Program-made: the position numbers and the translations under genes | Shown: piece after piece, positions 17,174 through 24,279 of the stretch | How positions within the stretch are numbered: position 1 is the first letter of the stretch | Layout of the letters: the number at the start of each line of letters is the position of its first letter | From: Gammaproteobacteria bacterium | GTDB taxonomy: Bacteria; Pseudomonadota; Gammaproteobacteria; Pseudomonadales; Porticoccaceae | Direction of reading: 5' to 3' | Assembly (NCBI GenBank): GCA_003645535.1 | Contig: QNFP01000003.1 | Coordinates: forward strand, 1 to 51,932 | DNA: 51,932 bases | Notes under the pieces: model-generated | What the model saw: only the letters and a program-made list of their open reading frames with translations | Databases searched by the model: none | Told to the model about the DNA's origin: nothing

Positions 17174-18121
17174 TTACAATTTCTTCTCATTTACCAAGCG
17201 CCAATATTGATAACCAATAGCCGTTAACCGACATGATTTCGAATTTAAAGCTGCGAAATACATAAACTCTTCATCAACAGGAACGACAAGCCCAACCCCT
17301 TGGAATTTTTGCAAATCCTTGAATATTTTCACATTCTCTTCAATTGCTGCTGCTTCAGTATATTCATACGAAGGGTCAAGACCATACTCGGATTCGGGTG
17401 TTTGAAAGTATGTTGTAATTTTTCGCATAGTTTCAAATGATACTTTTGGGGGGACATTTCTTAAAGACGTGAAACTTGATACGTTAGTTTTAAATATTGG
17501 GCGTTGATCCCATGCCCCTAAAGCCTCGTCAACATATGCATACAGTGACCCCGGCGTTATATTTCCCCTTAAGTCGGCGGCTCCGCCTTTTAAAGCATCA
17601 ACTACTAGAGAGGTAAACACACCCGAGCCATTGATTTCTATCGCTGGTTCACTATCTCGACTTGCCGTTAATACAGATAATCCTTCAGAGAGTTGCGCCA
17701 AATTACTGCCTGTTACATTTGGAGATCCTAATGCGCCAGAATGACAGCAATCAAGAATTATGACTTTATTCTTAGCTTTGGAATGATTTGCCAAATTGAG
17801 TATTTCATCCATTGAAACACCTTCGTCATAGCGGACAGCATCTTTAGTAACTAAATATCCTCCAGTACTTCTTATAAATCCATGTCCAGAAAAATATAGC
17901 AGAGCCATATCTGGCTCGCCGCTAAATAATTCTTCTATCGCTTCTCGGAGTACAGGTTTCGTCAACTCTACACTTGGTGAGGTAATTAATTTGACACCAA
18001 AGTTTGGAGAACCATCCCCGTTAGATTCTAAAGTATTTGCAATGGCGTTTGCATCGTTAATACAACCATTAAGAGGTGATAAAGGATAATCATCTATGCC
18101 TACAACCAATGCTTTTTTCAT
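17174..18121 (-). CDS. Caspase-like (C14) protease, likely TIR-activated effector
   Basis: The 315-residue protein has a complete caspase/metacaspase core: MKKALVVGIDDY start, catalytic His80 (LLYFSGHGF) and catalytic Cys126 within VIILDCCHSGA. A C-terminal region of about 90 residues without recognised homology follows and could be the ligand-binding part. It starts 9 bp after the stop of the TIR gene, so the two are translationally coupled. Paired TIR and caspase-like genes are known as type IV Thoeris anti-phage systems, in which a TIR-made cyclic ADP-ribose signal activates the protease. Assignment to that type is by gene pairing and motifs, not by alignment. Confidence 0.85.
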   Translation of the reverse strand: MKKALVVGIDDYPLSPLNGCINDANAIANTLESNGDGSPNFGVKLITSPSVELTKPVLREAIEELFSGEPDMALLYFSGHGFIRSTGGYLVTKDAVRYDEGVSMDEILNLANHSKAKNKVIILDCCHSGALGSPNVTGSNLAQLSEGLSVLTASRDSEPAIEINGSGVFTSLVVDALKGGAADLRGNITPGSLYAYVDEALGAWDQRPIFKTNVSSFTSLRNVPPKVSFETMRKITTYFQTPESEYGLDPSYEYTEAAAIEENVKIFKDLQKFQGVGLVVPVDEEFMYFAALNSKSCRLTAIGYQYWRLVNEKKL

Positions 18122-18130
18122 AGTTAAACC

Positions 18131-18541
18131 CTATTTATTCTTCCCTTCAGTCATCATTTGATCAACTGCACCTGAAATCTTGTCCCATTTCCAAGCAATC
18201 GTTCTATTTCTTTGCAAGCCTTTAGGCAAGTTACTCGACGTATTTGCACCATCAATGTAAACACCAAAAACAGGAACATCTTGATCTTTGGCCATCGCAA
18301 TTTCTTTAGCTACACCAGTTGCGCTGGCCATGGTTTTACCTGAAAGCACAATAACCATGTTGCACTTATTTATTTTCTCCTTAACGATGGCTTCCCATTT
18401 AGATTGCGCCATAGATGACTTCGCTGACCAGTCTTGCATTGAAAAAGGGGTTTTTGAGTTCTTTCCTTGTCCCACAAACAAAACTTTTTCCGTTTCATCG
18501 TGATCGAAGTCAAAACTTATAAATGCTCTTGGATCTGCCAT
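18131..18541 (-). CDS. ThsB-type TIR-domain protein
   Basis: The 136-residue protein is a stand-alone TIR-like domain of the MTH538/ThsB type. It has an RAFISFDFDHDE first strand, VIVLSGKTMAS, and the catalytic Glu80 in VAKEIAMAKDQDVP, the position of the NADase glutamate. Such TIRs turn NAD+ into cyclic ADP-ribose isomers on phage sensing. Tight coupling to the caspase-like gene makes it the probable signal generator for that protease. An attC-like structure lies between it and the upstream HNH gene. Length is typical for minimal TIRs. Confidence 0.82.
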   Translation of the reverse strand: MADPRAFISFDFDHDETEKVLFVGQGKNSKTPFSMQDWSAKSSMAQSKWEAIVKEKINKCNMVIVLSGKTMASATGVAKEIAMAKDQDVPVFGVYIDGANTSSNLPKGLQRNRTIAWKWDKISGAVDQMMTEGKNK

Positions 18542-18569
18542 AATTTTTACTACCTTTTGTTGTCTAAAT

Positions 18570-18676
18570 GTTTAACTGTTGTGTACAAATCTAAATGATT
18601 CTATTTGGGCATAGCGCCGCCAATTGCGCCAGGCTTGGAGCTGTGCTACACAGGAGCGTTATTTGTGCCGTTAGAT
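18570..18676 (-). other. attC-like site overlapping the 3' end of the HNH gene
   Basis: On the minus strand the segment begins ATCTAAC (perfect RYYYAAC) and ends GTTAAAC (perfect GTTRRRY), 107 bp apart. Inside, CACAAAT near the start can pair with ATTTGTAC near the end, and CTGTG/CACAG form an inner dyad. It begins within the last codons of the HNH gene and ends 29 bp before the TIR start, as expected for a cassette boundary. Pairing is weaker than at 16141-16195. Confidence 0.4.
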
Positions 18677-18942
18677 GTTACGGCACATTTCAGTCTTCCC
18701 TCTCCCTTCGATACATTGTTTTCCCACCGTAGCGCTCGCAGATTACTATCTTCGTCGCCGCCGCCATGGTCTTGCGAAGTGATATGATCCATTTCCCATC
18801 CATACTGAGAGTCTCTATTTCCATATTCCGACCACTTAATCCAAGCATCGCAGTCATCTTGCCGCCAGACCTTGGAGTCATTTTCTCCTACAGTCTTTGC
18901 CTTATTCCAAGCTGCTAATTTTTGTTCATGTGTCCAAGACAT
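18646..18942 (-). CDS. Small HNH endonuclease-like protein
   Basis: This 98-residue protein carries one HNH fold: WEMDHITSQDHGGG (Asp52-His53), then SNLRALRWENNVSKG (Asn67, Asn76). The metal-binding and catalytic residues appear intact, so DNA cleavage is plausible. It is upstream of the TIR/caspase pair on the same strand, separated by an attC-like site, and could be an independent cassette or part of one defence unit. The ATG at 18942 lacks a strong ribosome binding site (ATTAAAG). Small stand-alone HNH proteins are common in defence islands and phages; the target is unknown. Confidence 0.75.
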   Translation of the reverse strand: MSWTHEQKLAAWNKAKTVGENDSKVWRQDDCDAWIKWSEYGNRDSQYGWEMDHITSQDHGGGDEDSNLRALRWENNVSKGEGRLKCAVTSNGTNNAPV

Positions 18943-19527
18943 ACTTTAATCTCTTTAGTTTAGGTAAATTGGTTAATTCAGCTAGCAGTTTGTTCATAGT
19001 TCTTTGGCCCCATACACACCACAATGGCTTGCTATCATAGAAACAATAAGGTTGGATTTGGTCCCGCATTCAAACTGAAGCTATCTGCACTGTGAATATC
19101 AAGGGTGTGAAGGAACAATGGAGCTAGGACCTACAGCTCCCGAACGAACCACGCCTCTCGACTGCCCTCGACCGCACTGTGTTGGGAGTCCGCATTGGCC
19201 GCCATCAGGATCATTGCAAAAACTTCCATTGCTCACGCCGCTCCCCACCATTCGGCGTAATAGCCGCAGGCGCCAATGGCAAAAATGGCAATTATCACTA
19301 TCTAAATCCAGTTATTACGTCCTCGACCAGCCATAGCGCACTCCCATCACAAAATGTGATTTCTCTAGTAACCACCAGTGGAGCATCGAAATACTGTCAA
19401 AAATGAGCTTGTTTCCATGTGTGGCGTTAGGCTAATTAGAATCAATTATACGGTTTTCAAGCAGACACCTTACTGCAACTATAGCCCTAAACCACCACGA
19501 GTCCGATTACACTCGATTACACGCAAA
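18943..19527. other. Long region without a supported gene between operator B and the HNH gene
   Basis: No convincing gene is seen in this 585-bp stretch. On the minus strand there are only tiny frames, for example a 32-codon one starting near 19223, without good ribosome binding sites. The only clear signal is the GTGTAAT direct repeat with TATAGT at its right end, reading towards the HNH/TIR/caspase genes. The region could be a long leader, a small RNA gene, or DNA inserted between a promoter and its genes. Confidence 0.4.
19478..19522 (-). promoter_or_regulatory. Operator site B plus -10, directed to the HNH/TIR/caspase genes
   Basis: GTGTAAT half-sites lie at 19522-19516 and 19512-19506 on the minus strand. 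Twenty-two bp further is TATAGT (19483-19478), a near-consensus -10. The nearest downstream gene on this strand is the HNH gene, about 535 bp away. Confidence 0.7.
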
Positions 19528-19985
19528 CTGCTACACTGCGGCCACCTGGGTGTAATTGGGCGAAGGGATTTATTTTAAGGTGTGTGAATAGGTCGGCTGT
19601 GCTGGTGGCCGGTGTCCGTACCTCTTTACTCGGAGTATTGAAGGGCAAATTGTCTGGGTCAAAGGGTACATTAGGGCGCTTGAAGCGCTGGTTCTGTAAT
19701 TCGATCGTCGGGACTCCAGGGCGCTATCCTGATCGTCTTCCGTATCGGCAGTATTGAGTGTATTTCATGCCTGCATCAGGGCAGTACACTTGATTTGGAT
19801 CTGGAATTTGGCGGCATCGTGGCGATCCAGTATCGTTTGCGGCAGCTTTTTAGCCACAAGAGAATCGCCGACGACGTCCATTTCGGCCATGGCCACCACA
19901 TAGGCACTCTGGATATCGGCTTCCAATTGGCTCAATTGCGTAATTTCCTCACCAGTCACCGGATCATCGGCGGTGCCAAAAAATT
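19528..19985 (-). pseudogene. Degenerate internal fragment of a third transglutaminase-like toxin
   Basis: This minus-strand segment closely matches the N-terminal part (about residues 115-265) of the two intact transglutaminase-like proteins: FGTADDPVTGEEITQLSQ, LPQTILDRHDAAK and so on. It has a stop after about 70 codons (TGA near 19765), small indels and abrupt ends at both sides. The left breakpoint is at about 19528, where GCGGCCACCTGGGTGTA of the toxin meets unrelated DNA with operator B. It shows that a third copy once stood here. Confidence 0.85.
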
Positions 19986-19993
19986 TGGCTTAG

Positions 19994-20188
19994 TTACTCA
20001 TCAGGCAATTTATTTGAGAAAAAATAAATGCCATAGAACATTTCGAAAAAAATACATACGCCAGCAACAATTCTCGCAGCGTCACCAGTAATAAAATACT
20101 TGGTCAATAATACGACAGGAATCAACAACGCCAGAGCAAAGAATAACTGCCGTAGATACTTAGATATTTTATCCACACTACTCCTCAT
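19994..20188 (-). CDS. Small membrane protein, candidate immunity for upstream toxin
   Basis: The 64-residue protein has two hydrophobic helices (about residues 12-30 and 38-57) and polar ends. Its ATG overlaps the last codons of the transglutaminase-like toxin, so the two are translationally coupled. That position is classic for an immunity gene, and a membrane location fits a toxin tip that is itself almost wholly hydrophobic. No family is recognised; the role is inferred. Confidence 0.5.
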   Translation of the reverse strand: MRSSVDKISKYLRQLFFALALLIPVVLLTKYFITGDAARIVAGVCIFFEMFYGIYFFSNKLPDE

Positions 20189-23100
20189 CAGAAAGTAATA
20201 TACCTAGAATCAGAGATATCACAAATACAGCTATTGATGCCAAGGCAACCGTAGCAGCTGCTTCTGTGCCGATGATAATTAGGGCAATTGCGGCAGCAGT
20301 ACTCCTGTAAAAACTTATTTCGAAAAGCGTTAACTCTCCGGTAATTAGAAGTGTGATGACGCTCGCTATAAACAATGTCGCTCCGATTCCTAGAAAAATC
20401 CCGGTAACGAACGGTAATAACGCCGCAGACAGCAAATACATACCGATAACAAGCAGCAAAGCTCCAATAAATAGAAAAACACCATTCTGGCCCCCACTGA
20501 TCTTATACGCCCCACTCCCAGTGTCTGGGTCTAGAATAATATACCCCTCCCCTATCCAGCCATTATAATTAACCTGATATTCATGGGCGGTGACAATGTT
20601 ACCTGCTAGCACGGCATTTCTGATCTCATCTTCACTGTATTCACCCAGCTCAATGGCGCTGAGTGCAGCATCGAGATTGTTTTGATCAATGGTGTAGATC
20701 TTCTGTCCCTCAGCACTGGCGATTGCAAGTGCCTTCACGGCACTGATGCCTTCTGCCGGGCTTGCTTCTGTGGAGAACATTTGCTCCGGCACTAAGTGTT
20801 CCATGGCTGAGTATCTCGCCCCAACAGCCTGATTGAACTGTATCCATTTGTCCGTGTCGTTCTGGGCTTCTACAGTTTGGCTGGTGACAAGATCAACATC
20901 CATCACCAGTCCACTGAACGAAACATCTCTGGGAAGGCCAAACCAGTAGCTGGTTATGATATCGGTTCTGAACGCCCCATAGCTCGGTGCCCGGAATGTG
21001 GTGATGTTGGCGCTCTGTGCAGCGATTTCATCCTGAATATTGTTCAGTGCAAAGTAACTGAAAATGGTACCGCCCAGTAGATCACCGACCACCTGGTGTT
21101 TGGTCAGTGTGGCCAGTTGTATGTCATCATCCGCTTCTAGAATAGCCTTTGTTGCTTCCATTTGTTGCTGGAGTCTGGCTGCCTGCTCAGGGCTGGATCC
21201 TTGTAAGTCCAATGCCATCGCCCGGTATTCACCCGCAATAGGGTGGTTTATGGATCGATGCCAACCTTTGGCGGGACTGTAGAGGCCTATAGTTTCATAG
21301 AGTGTCGCTCCCATTGTGCCTGCACCTGCGGTCTGTTGCACTTCACCGTCAATGGTGAACTCTGCCGTTAGGTTGATCAGGTAGCCCGGCAGAGAGCTGG
21401 GCAATTGGCTGAGGTCGATTTCCCCGGTTATGGGGTCGGGCTCCGGGATATAACTGGCGATAATGTCTTCATCCGCCGGGCTTGCGGGCTTGAACGACAT
21501 GGCTAGGCCTTTACCGGCCAGTTTGACCGTAGGTTCGGTAATAGTGATTAATCTGGCCCCTTCGGTGCCCAGGTTCTCCGTCGACAGGTTGTACTCGAAC
21601 TTGTGTCTCAGGCTGTCGGGCACATCACTGAAGTATTGCTGCCTGGATACCAGTTCGTAGGGTAATCCGGCTGAGAGGGGTTGTGAGGGCAGTATTTCGA
21701 TGTTTTTGAGGCCCAGTACTTCCCCCACGGTGGCATCGGGGTTTTGGTTGGTGATGTAGTCTTCCAACTGGGTTTGGTAGTTTGCTAATTGGGTCTCGAT
21801 ATTTTGTTGCGGCACGTTCTGTACCCAACCTTCTGTTTCGTTGATGGTGGCTGTGGCTTCAATATCATCAATCAGGCTTTGGGCATCGAATGGTACTGCT
21901 GTTTGCAGGTCATAGCCCTCGGTATAGTTGTATTGTTTATAGGAGGCATCCATCGCAATCCAGTGGTCACCATAATGGTTCTTCATGCCCCGTGAGGGTT
22001 CAAAGTCCACATAGGCTTCTACCCAGGTATGTTCCAGGCGCATAAACTTATCGATGCCATCAAAGTTCATGATCACCCGGGGAATACCGCCCTGCCCCAT
22101 TAAATTACCGGCGGCCTGCATGGTTTGCACATTGCCTACCCAGTTCATCAGTTCTTGTGCGGGGACCTTAATCGAGCCATAGGCATATCTTGCTGGTATG
22201 CCGGAGGCTCGCAGCAGTGCGATTAGCAGGCTGGCGGTGTCTATCGCGTTACCGCGTTTCGTCTCCAGGGTCATCTGGGCACCCTGGATAGAACCGTAGC
22301 TGGGGATGAATCTTATGGTGTTGTGTACCCAAGTGTAGATGTCTACCGGGTTGTGGTTCAGTTGGGCTGCCAGGTCGGCGATGTCGTCGGTGAGTGGGGA
22401 TTCCAGTGTGGGGTCCAGGTCTGCCTGTGTCGGGCCGTTGTTGGTTGAGAACGCATCCTCCCACAGCTGGGGGTCCATCTGGTTCGCGGCCACCTGGGTG
22501 TAGTTTTCAAAGGGGTTTATTTTTAAGTGCGTGAGCAGGTCGTTTGTGCTGGTTGCCGGAGCCCGCACGTCCTGGCTGGGGGTATTGAATGGCAGGTTTT
22601 GCGGATCAAAGGGTGCATTGGGGCGCTTGAAACGCTGGTTCTGTAATTCGTTCGTCAGGGATTCCAGGGCGATGTCCTGACCTTCCTCAGAGTCGGCAGT
22701 GTTCAGCGTATTTAAGGCCTGCATCAGGGCAGTATACTTGATTTCGATCTGGGATTTGGCGGTATCGTGGCGATCCAGTATCGTTTGCGGCAGGTTTTTG
22801 GCAATAAGAGAATCCCCTACAGCATCCATTTCTGCCATAGCCACCACATAGGCACTCTGGATATCGGTTTCCAATTGGCTCAGTTCCGTCAATTCACCAC
22901 CGGTCACCGGATCATCGGCGGTGCCAAACAATTCATCAAAGAAGCCGGCATCAGCTTCGCGCTGTGCTCGTGAGGCGGGCAATTCTTTGGTGACCTTTCT
23001 CTTGAGTTTATCCAGGCGGTGGGCCAACTTACTGGAGGCGGTTTTTTCTTTACTGGCTTCCAGCTCCGCCTTGCGTATCTCTTGCGGCGTTTGTGTTTGC

Positions 23101-23279
23101 GCCATGGCCGTACTGGCCGGGGTGAGATAAAACACAAAGGTGAAGAAGCTGGCGGTTAATAGGGCAGTGGCTTTGGCCCAAGTGCCGTGGCGAAAGCTTT
23201 CTAGAGTAATTGTCTGCATGGGCTGGGTCCTTAACGTCCTTGTTTGAGCTGAGGGTGTGGGTAGCTTGAATAGGCTCAT
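20178..23279 (-). CDS. Transglutaminase-like polymorphic toxin, hydrophobic C-terminal tip
   Basis: The 1033-residue protein has an N-terminal export signal (hydrophobic about 36-55), a helical charged region (65-115) and a transglutaminase-like domain (about 320-470). That domain shows RGNAIDTASLLIALLRASG, EHTWVEAYVDF and DHWIAMDASYK; the His and Asp are present but the usual nucleophilic Cys position is Ala. A beta-rich region leads to the hinge GSGAYKISGGQNG (near 20482). The last 100 residues are almost entirely hydrophobic with several helices. Up to the hinge it is nearly identical to the protein at 28615-31947; beyond it they share nothing. ATGA overlaps the remnant of the preceding giant gene. 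Confidence 0.8.
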   Translation of the reverse strand: MSLFKLPTPSAQTRTLRTQPMQTITLESFRHGTWAKATALLTASFFTFVFYLTPASTAMAQTQTPQEIRKAELEASKEKTASSKLAHRLDKLKRKVTKELPASRAQREADAGFFDELFGTADDPVTGGELTELSQLETDIQSAYVVAMAEMDAVGDSLIAKNLPQTILDRHDTAKSQIEIKYTALMQALNTLNTADSEEGQDIALESLTNELQNQRFKRPNAPFDPQNLPFNTPSQDVRAPATSTNDLLTHLKINPFENYTQVAANQMDPQLWEDAFSTNNGPTQADLDPTLESPLTDDIADLAAQLNHNPVDIYTWVHNTIRFIPSYGSIQGAQMTLETKRGNAIDTASLLIALLRASGIPARYAYGSIKVPAQELMNWVGNVQTMQAAGNLMGQGGIPRVIMNFDGIDKFMRLEHTWVEAYVDFEPSRGMKNHYGDHWIAMDASYKQYNYTEGYDLQTAVPFDAQSLIDDIEATATINETEGWVQNVPQQNIETQLANYQTQLEDYITNQNPDATVGEVLGLKNIEILPSQPLSAGLPYELVSRQQYFSDVPDSLRHKFEYNLSTENLGTEGARLITITEPTVKLAGKGLAMSFKPASPADEDIIASYIPEPDPITGEIDLSQLPSSLPGYLINLTAEFTIDGEVQQTAGAGTMGATLYETIGLYSPAKGWHRSINHPIAGEYRAMALDLQGSSPEQAARLQQQMEATKAILEADDDIQLATLTKHQVVGDLLGGTIFSYFALNNIQDEIAAQSANITTFRAPSYGAFRTDIITSYWFGLPRDVSFSGLVMDVDLVTSQTVEAQNDTDKWIQFNQAVGARYSAMEHLVPEQMFSTEASPAEGISAVKALAIASAEGQKIYTIDQNNLDAALSAIELGEYSEDEIRNAVLAGNIVTAHEYQVNYNGWIGEGYIILDPDTGSGAYKISGGQNGVFLFIGALLLVIGMYLLSAALLPFVTGIFLGIGATLFIASVITLLITGELTLFEISFYRSTAAAIALIIIGTEAAATVALASIAVFVISLILGILLSDEE

Positions 23280-23348
23280 GGGTTCAACTCCCCCAACAAA
23301 GCCAGTAGGGCGACATCAAGCGTCCACCTGGCCTCCTCGGCCTCATAC
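20482..23348 (-). repeat. Large duplicated block, copy 1
   Basis: From the toxin hinge to the end of the preceding giant gene, this block is highly similar to 29147-32016. The similarity ends exactly at the toxin hinge on one side and at the IS6 inverted repeat on the other. This shows an ancestral locus duplication of which the upstream giant gene survives here only as 24 codons. Confidence 0.85.
23276..23348 (-). pseudogene. 3' remnant of a second copy of the 2432-residue gene
   Basis: The frame reads YEAEEARWTLDVALLALLG and then ELNP with a stop, almost the same C-terminus as the gene ending at 31944. The IS6 element cuts the rest. The TGA overlaps the ATG of the toxin gene, the same ATGA coupling as in the intact locus. 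Confidence 0.9.
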
Positions 23349-24087
23349 GGTTCTGTCGCGAGCTTTGTCGAGTTTCAGCAAACGACAATCAGCAGGCGCA
23401 GCTATCCTGCCAGGGCCAGTTCGTAAAACTGTTCCCATGCAGGCAGCGAACTCTTATTTTGCCCCTTTTTCAGCATGGGTCGAATTATCCGCTTGATAAA
23501 CCGGTGGTCCTGCTCGACAATGTTGTTCAGATATTTACATTGGCGAATCTTGATGCGTTTGTTTTCATCGCTGTTGTACTGTTTGATGCCTGCTATATTG
23601 GCTCCGCTTTTGTCGATATTGATGAGGCTGGGTTTACCGTTGGAGCCGATCGCTTTGTTCAGAAACCGTAAAGCGGCCCTCTTATCGCGCTTGGCGGTCA
23701 GTAGGAAATCGATGGTGTTACCTTTCTTGTCGACGGCGCGATAAAGGTATTTCCATCCGCCTTTGATCTTAATATACGTCTCATCAAGCCGCCAGCGATG
23801 GCCAGCCCGCTTCTTGCATTTACGAAAGGCTTTCTCGATGCGAGGCGCATAATGTACAACCCAGCGTTGGATTGTGCTGTGATCTACGGAGTAACCTCGC
23901 TCTTGCATTAGCTCCTCCAGGTCGCGATAGCTGAGGGAGTAGGCGACGTACCACCGGACACATTGTAAAATCATATCTCGCTGGTGATGACGGCCTTTAA
24001 AGCTGATCATTTAGTATCCGGAAATTGGTGTTCCAGATGAATGAGTATAGATCGACCCGCAGAGCCCGCCAACTTTGCGACAAAACC
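23349..24087 (-). mobile_element. IS6-family element at a rearrangement junction
   Basis: The left end is GGTTCTGTCGCGAGCTTTG and the right end, read inwards, is GGTTTTGTCGCAAAGTTGG, fitting IS6/IS26-type terminal repeats. The length of 739 bp is slightly short for the family. The flanking 8-mers (CCTCATAC and CACCCCAT) differ, so there is no target duplication. The left flank is the remnant of the giant secreted-protein gene and the right flank is a copy of the deaminase gene's end. The element therefore sits on a recombination or deletion junction. Confidence 0.82.
23402..24010 (-). CDS. IS6-family transposase, shortened C-terminus
   Basis: The 202-residue DDE transposase has the IS6 pattern: FKGRHHQRDMILQCVRWYV, YSLSYRDLEELMQERG, WRLDETYIKIKGGWKYLYRA, NIDKSGAN and VEQDHRFIKRIIRPML. 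Family members are usually about 230 residues. Here the frame stops after QFYELALAG, so the last 25-30 residues are missing or changed. Activity is uncertain, although the catalytic Asp, Asp and Glu are all present. Confidence 0.88.
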   Translation of the reverse strand: MISFKGRHHQRDMILQCVRWYVAYSLSYRDLEELMQERGYSVDHSTIQRWVVHYAPRIEKAFRKCKKRAGHRWRLDETYIKIKGGWKYLYRAVDKKGNTIDFLLTAKRDKRAALRFLNKAIGSNGKPSLINIDKSGANIAGIKQYNSDENKRIKIRQCKYLNNIVEQDHRFIKRIIRPMLKKGQNKSSLPAWEQFYELALAG

Positions 24088-24103
24088 CACCCCATCTCCC
24101 CCC

Positions 24104-24188
24104 TGTCTACGGACAAGCAGAGTGATCACAGCTATGCCTGCATGTTATTTTCGGAAGCGAAGATCAAGGTGACGACAAAATAGGGGGC
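24104..24188 (+). repeat. 85-bp repeat, copy 2 (deaminase-gene 3' end remnant)
   Basis: It is an ungapped match to 13708-13792, including the stop codon region of the deaminase-fold gene. No start or upstream coding region is present. It adjoins the IS6 right flank and the intron-like sequence at 24246, so it is a scar, not a gene. Confidence 0.85.
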
Positions 24189-24245
24189 TGATATGTAGAT
24201 TAAGAGACAGAGTGTAGTCGGACTATTTCTCTGCCTCTCCTCCCC

Positions 24246-24279
24246 GAACTGTACGTGCAACTTTCAGTGCATACGGCTT
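24246..24279 (-). ncRNA. Degenerate group II intron domain V
   Basis: The minus strand gives a 34-nt sequence starting AAGCCGTATGCACTGAAAG and ending ACGTACAGTTC. This is the layout of bacterial group II intron domain V (AGC triad, GAAA tetraloop, lower stem to GUUC). Against the common form there are about three broken pairs, so it is probably inactive. No intron-encoded reverse transcriptase is nearby. Its first bases supply the stop codon of the ABC-3C ATPase gene. Confidence 0.5.

Noticed and set aside
19549-19555. A further GTGTAAT half-site
   Set aside because: It is single and lies inside the degenerate toxin fragment, where intact copies have GTGTAGT; a chance substitution.
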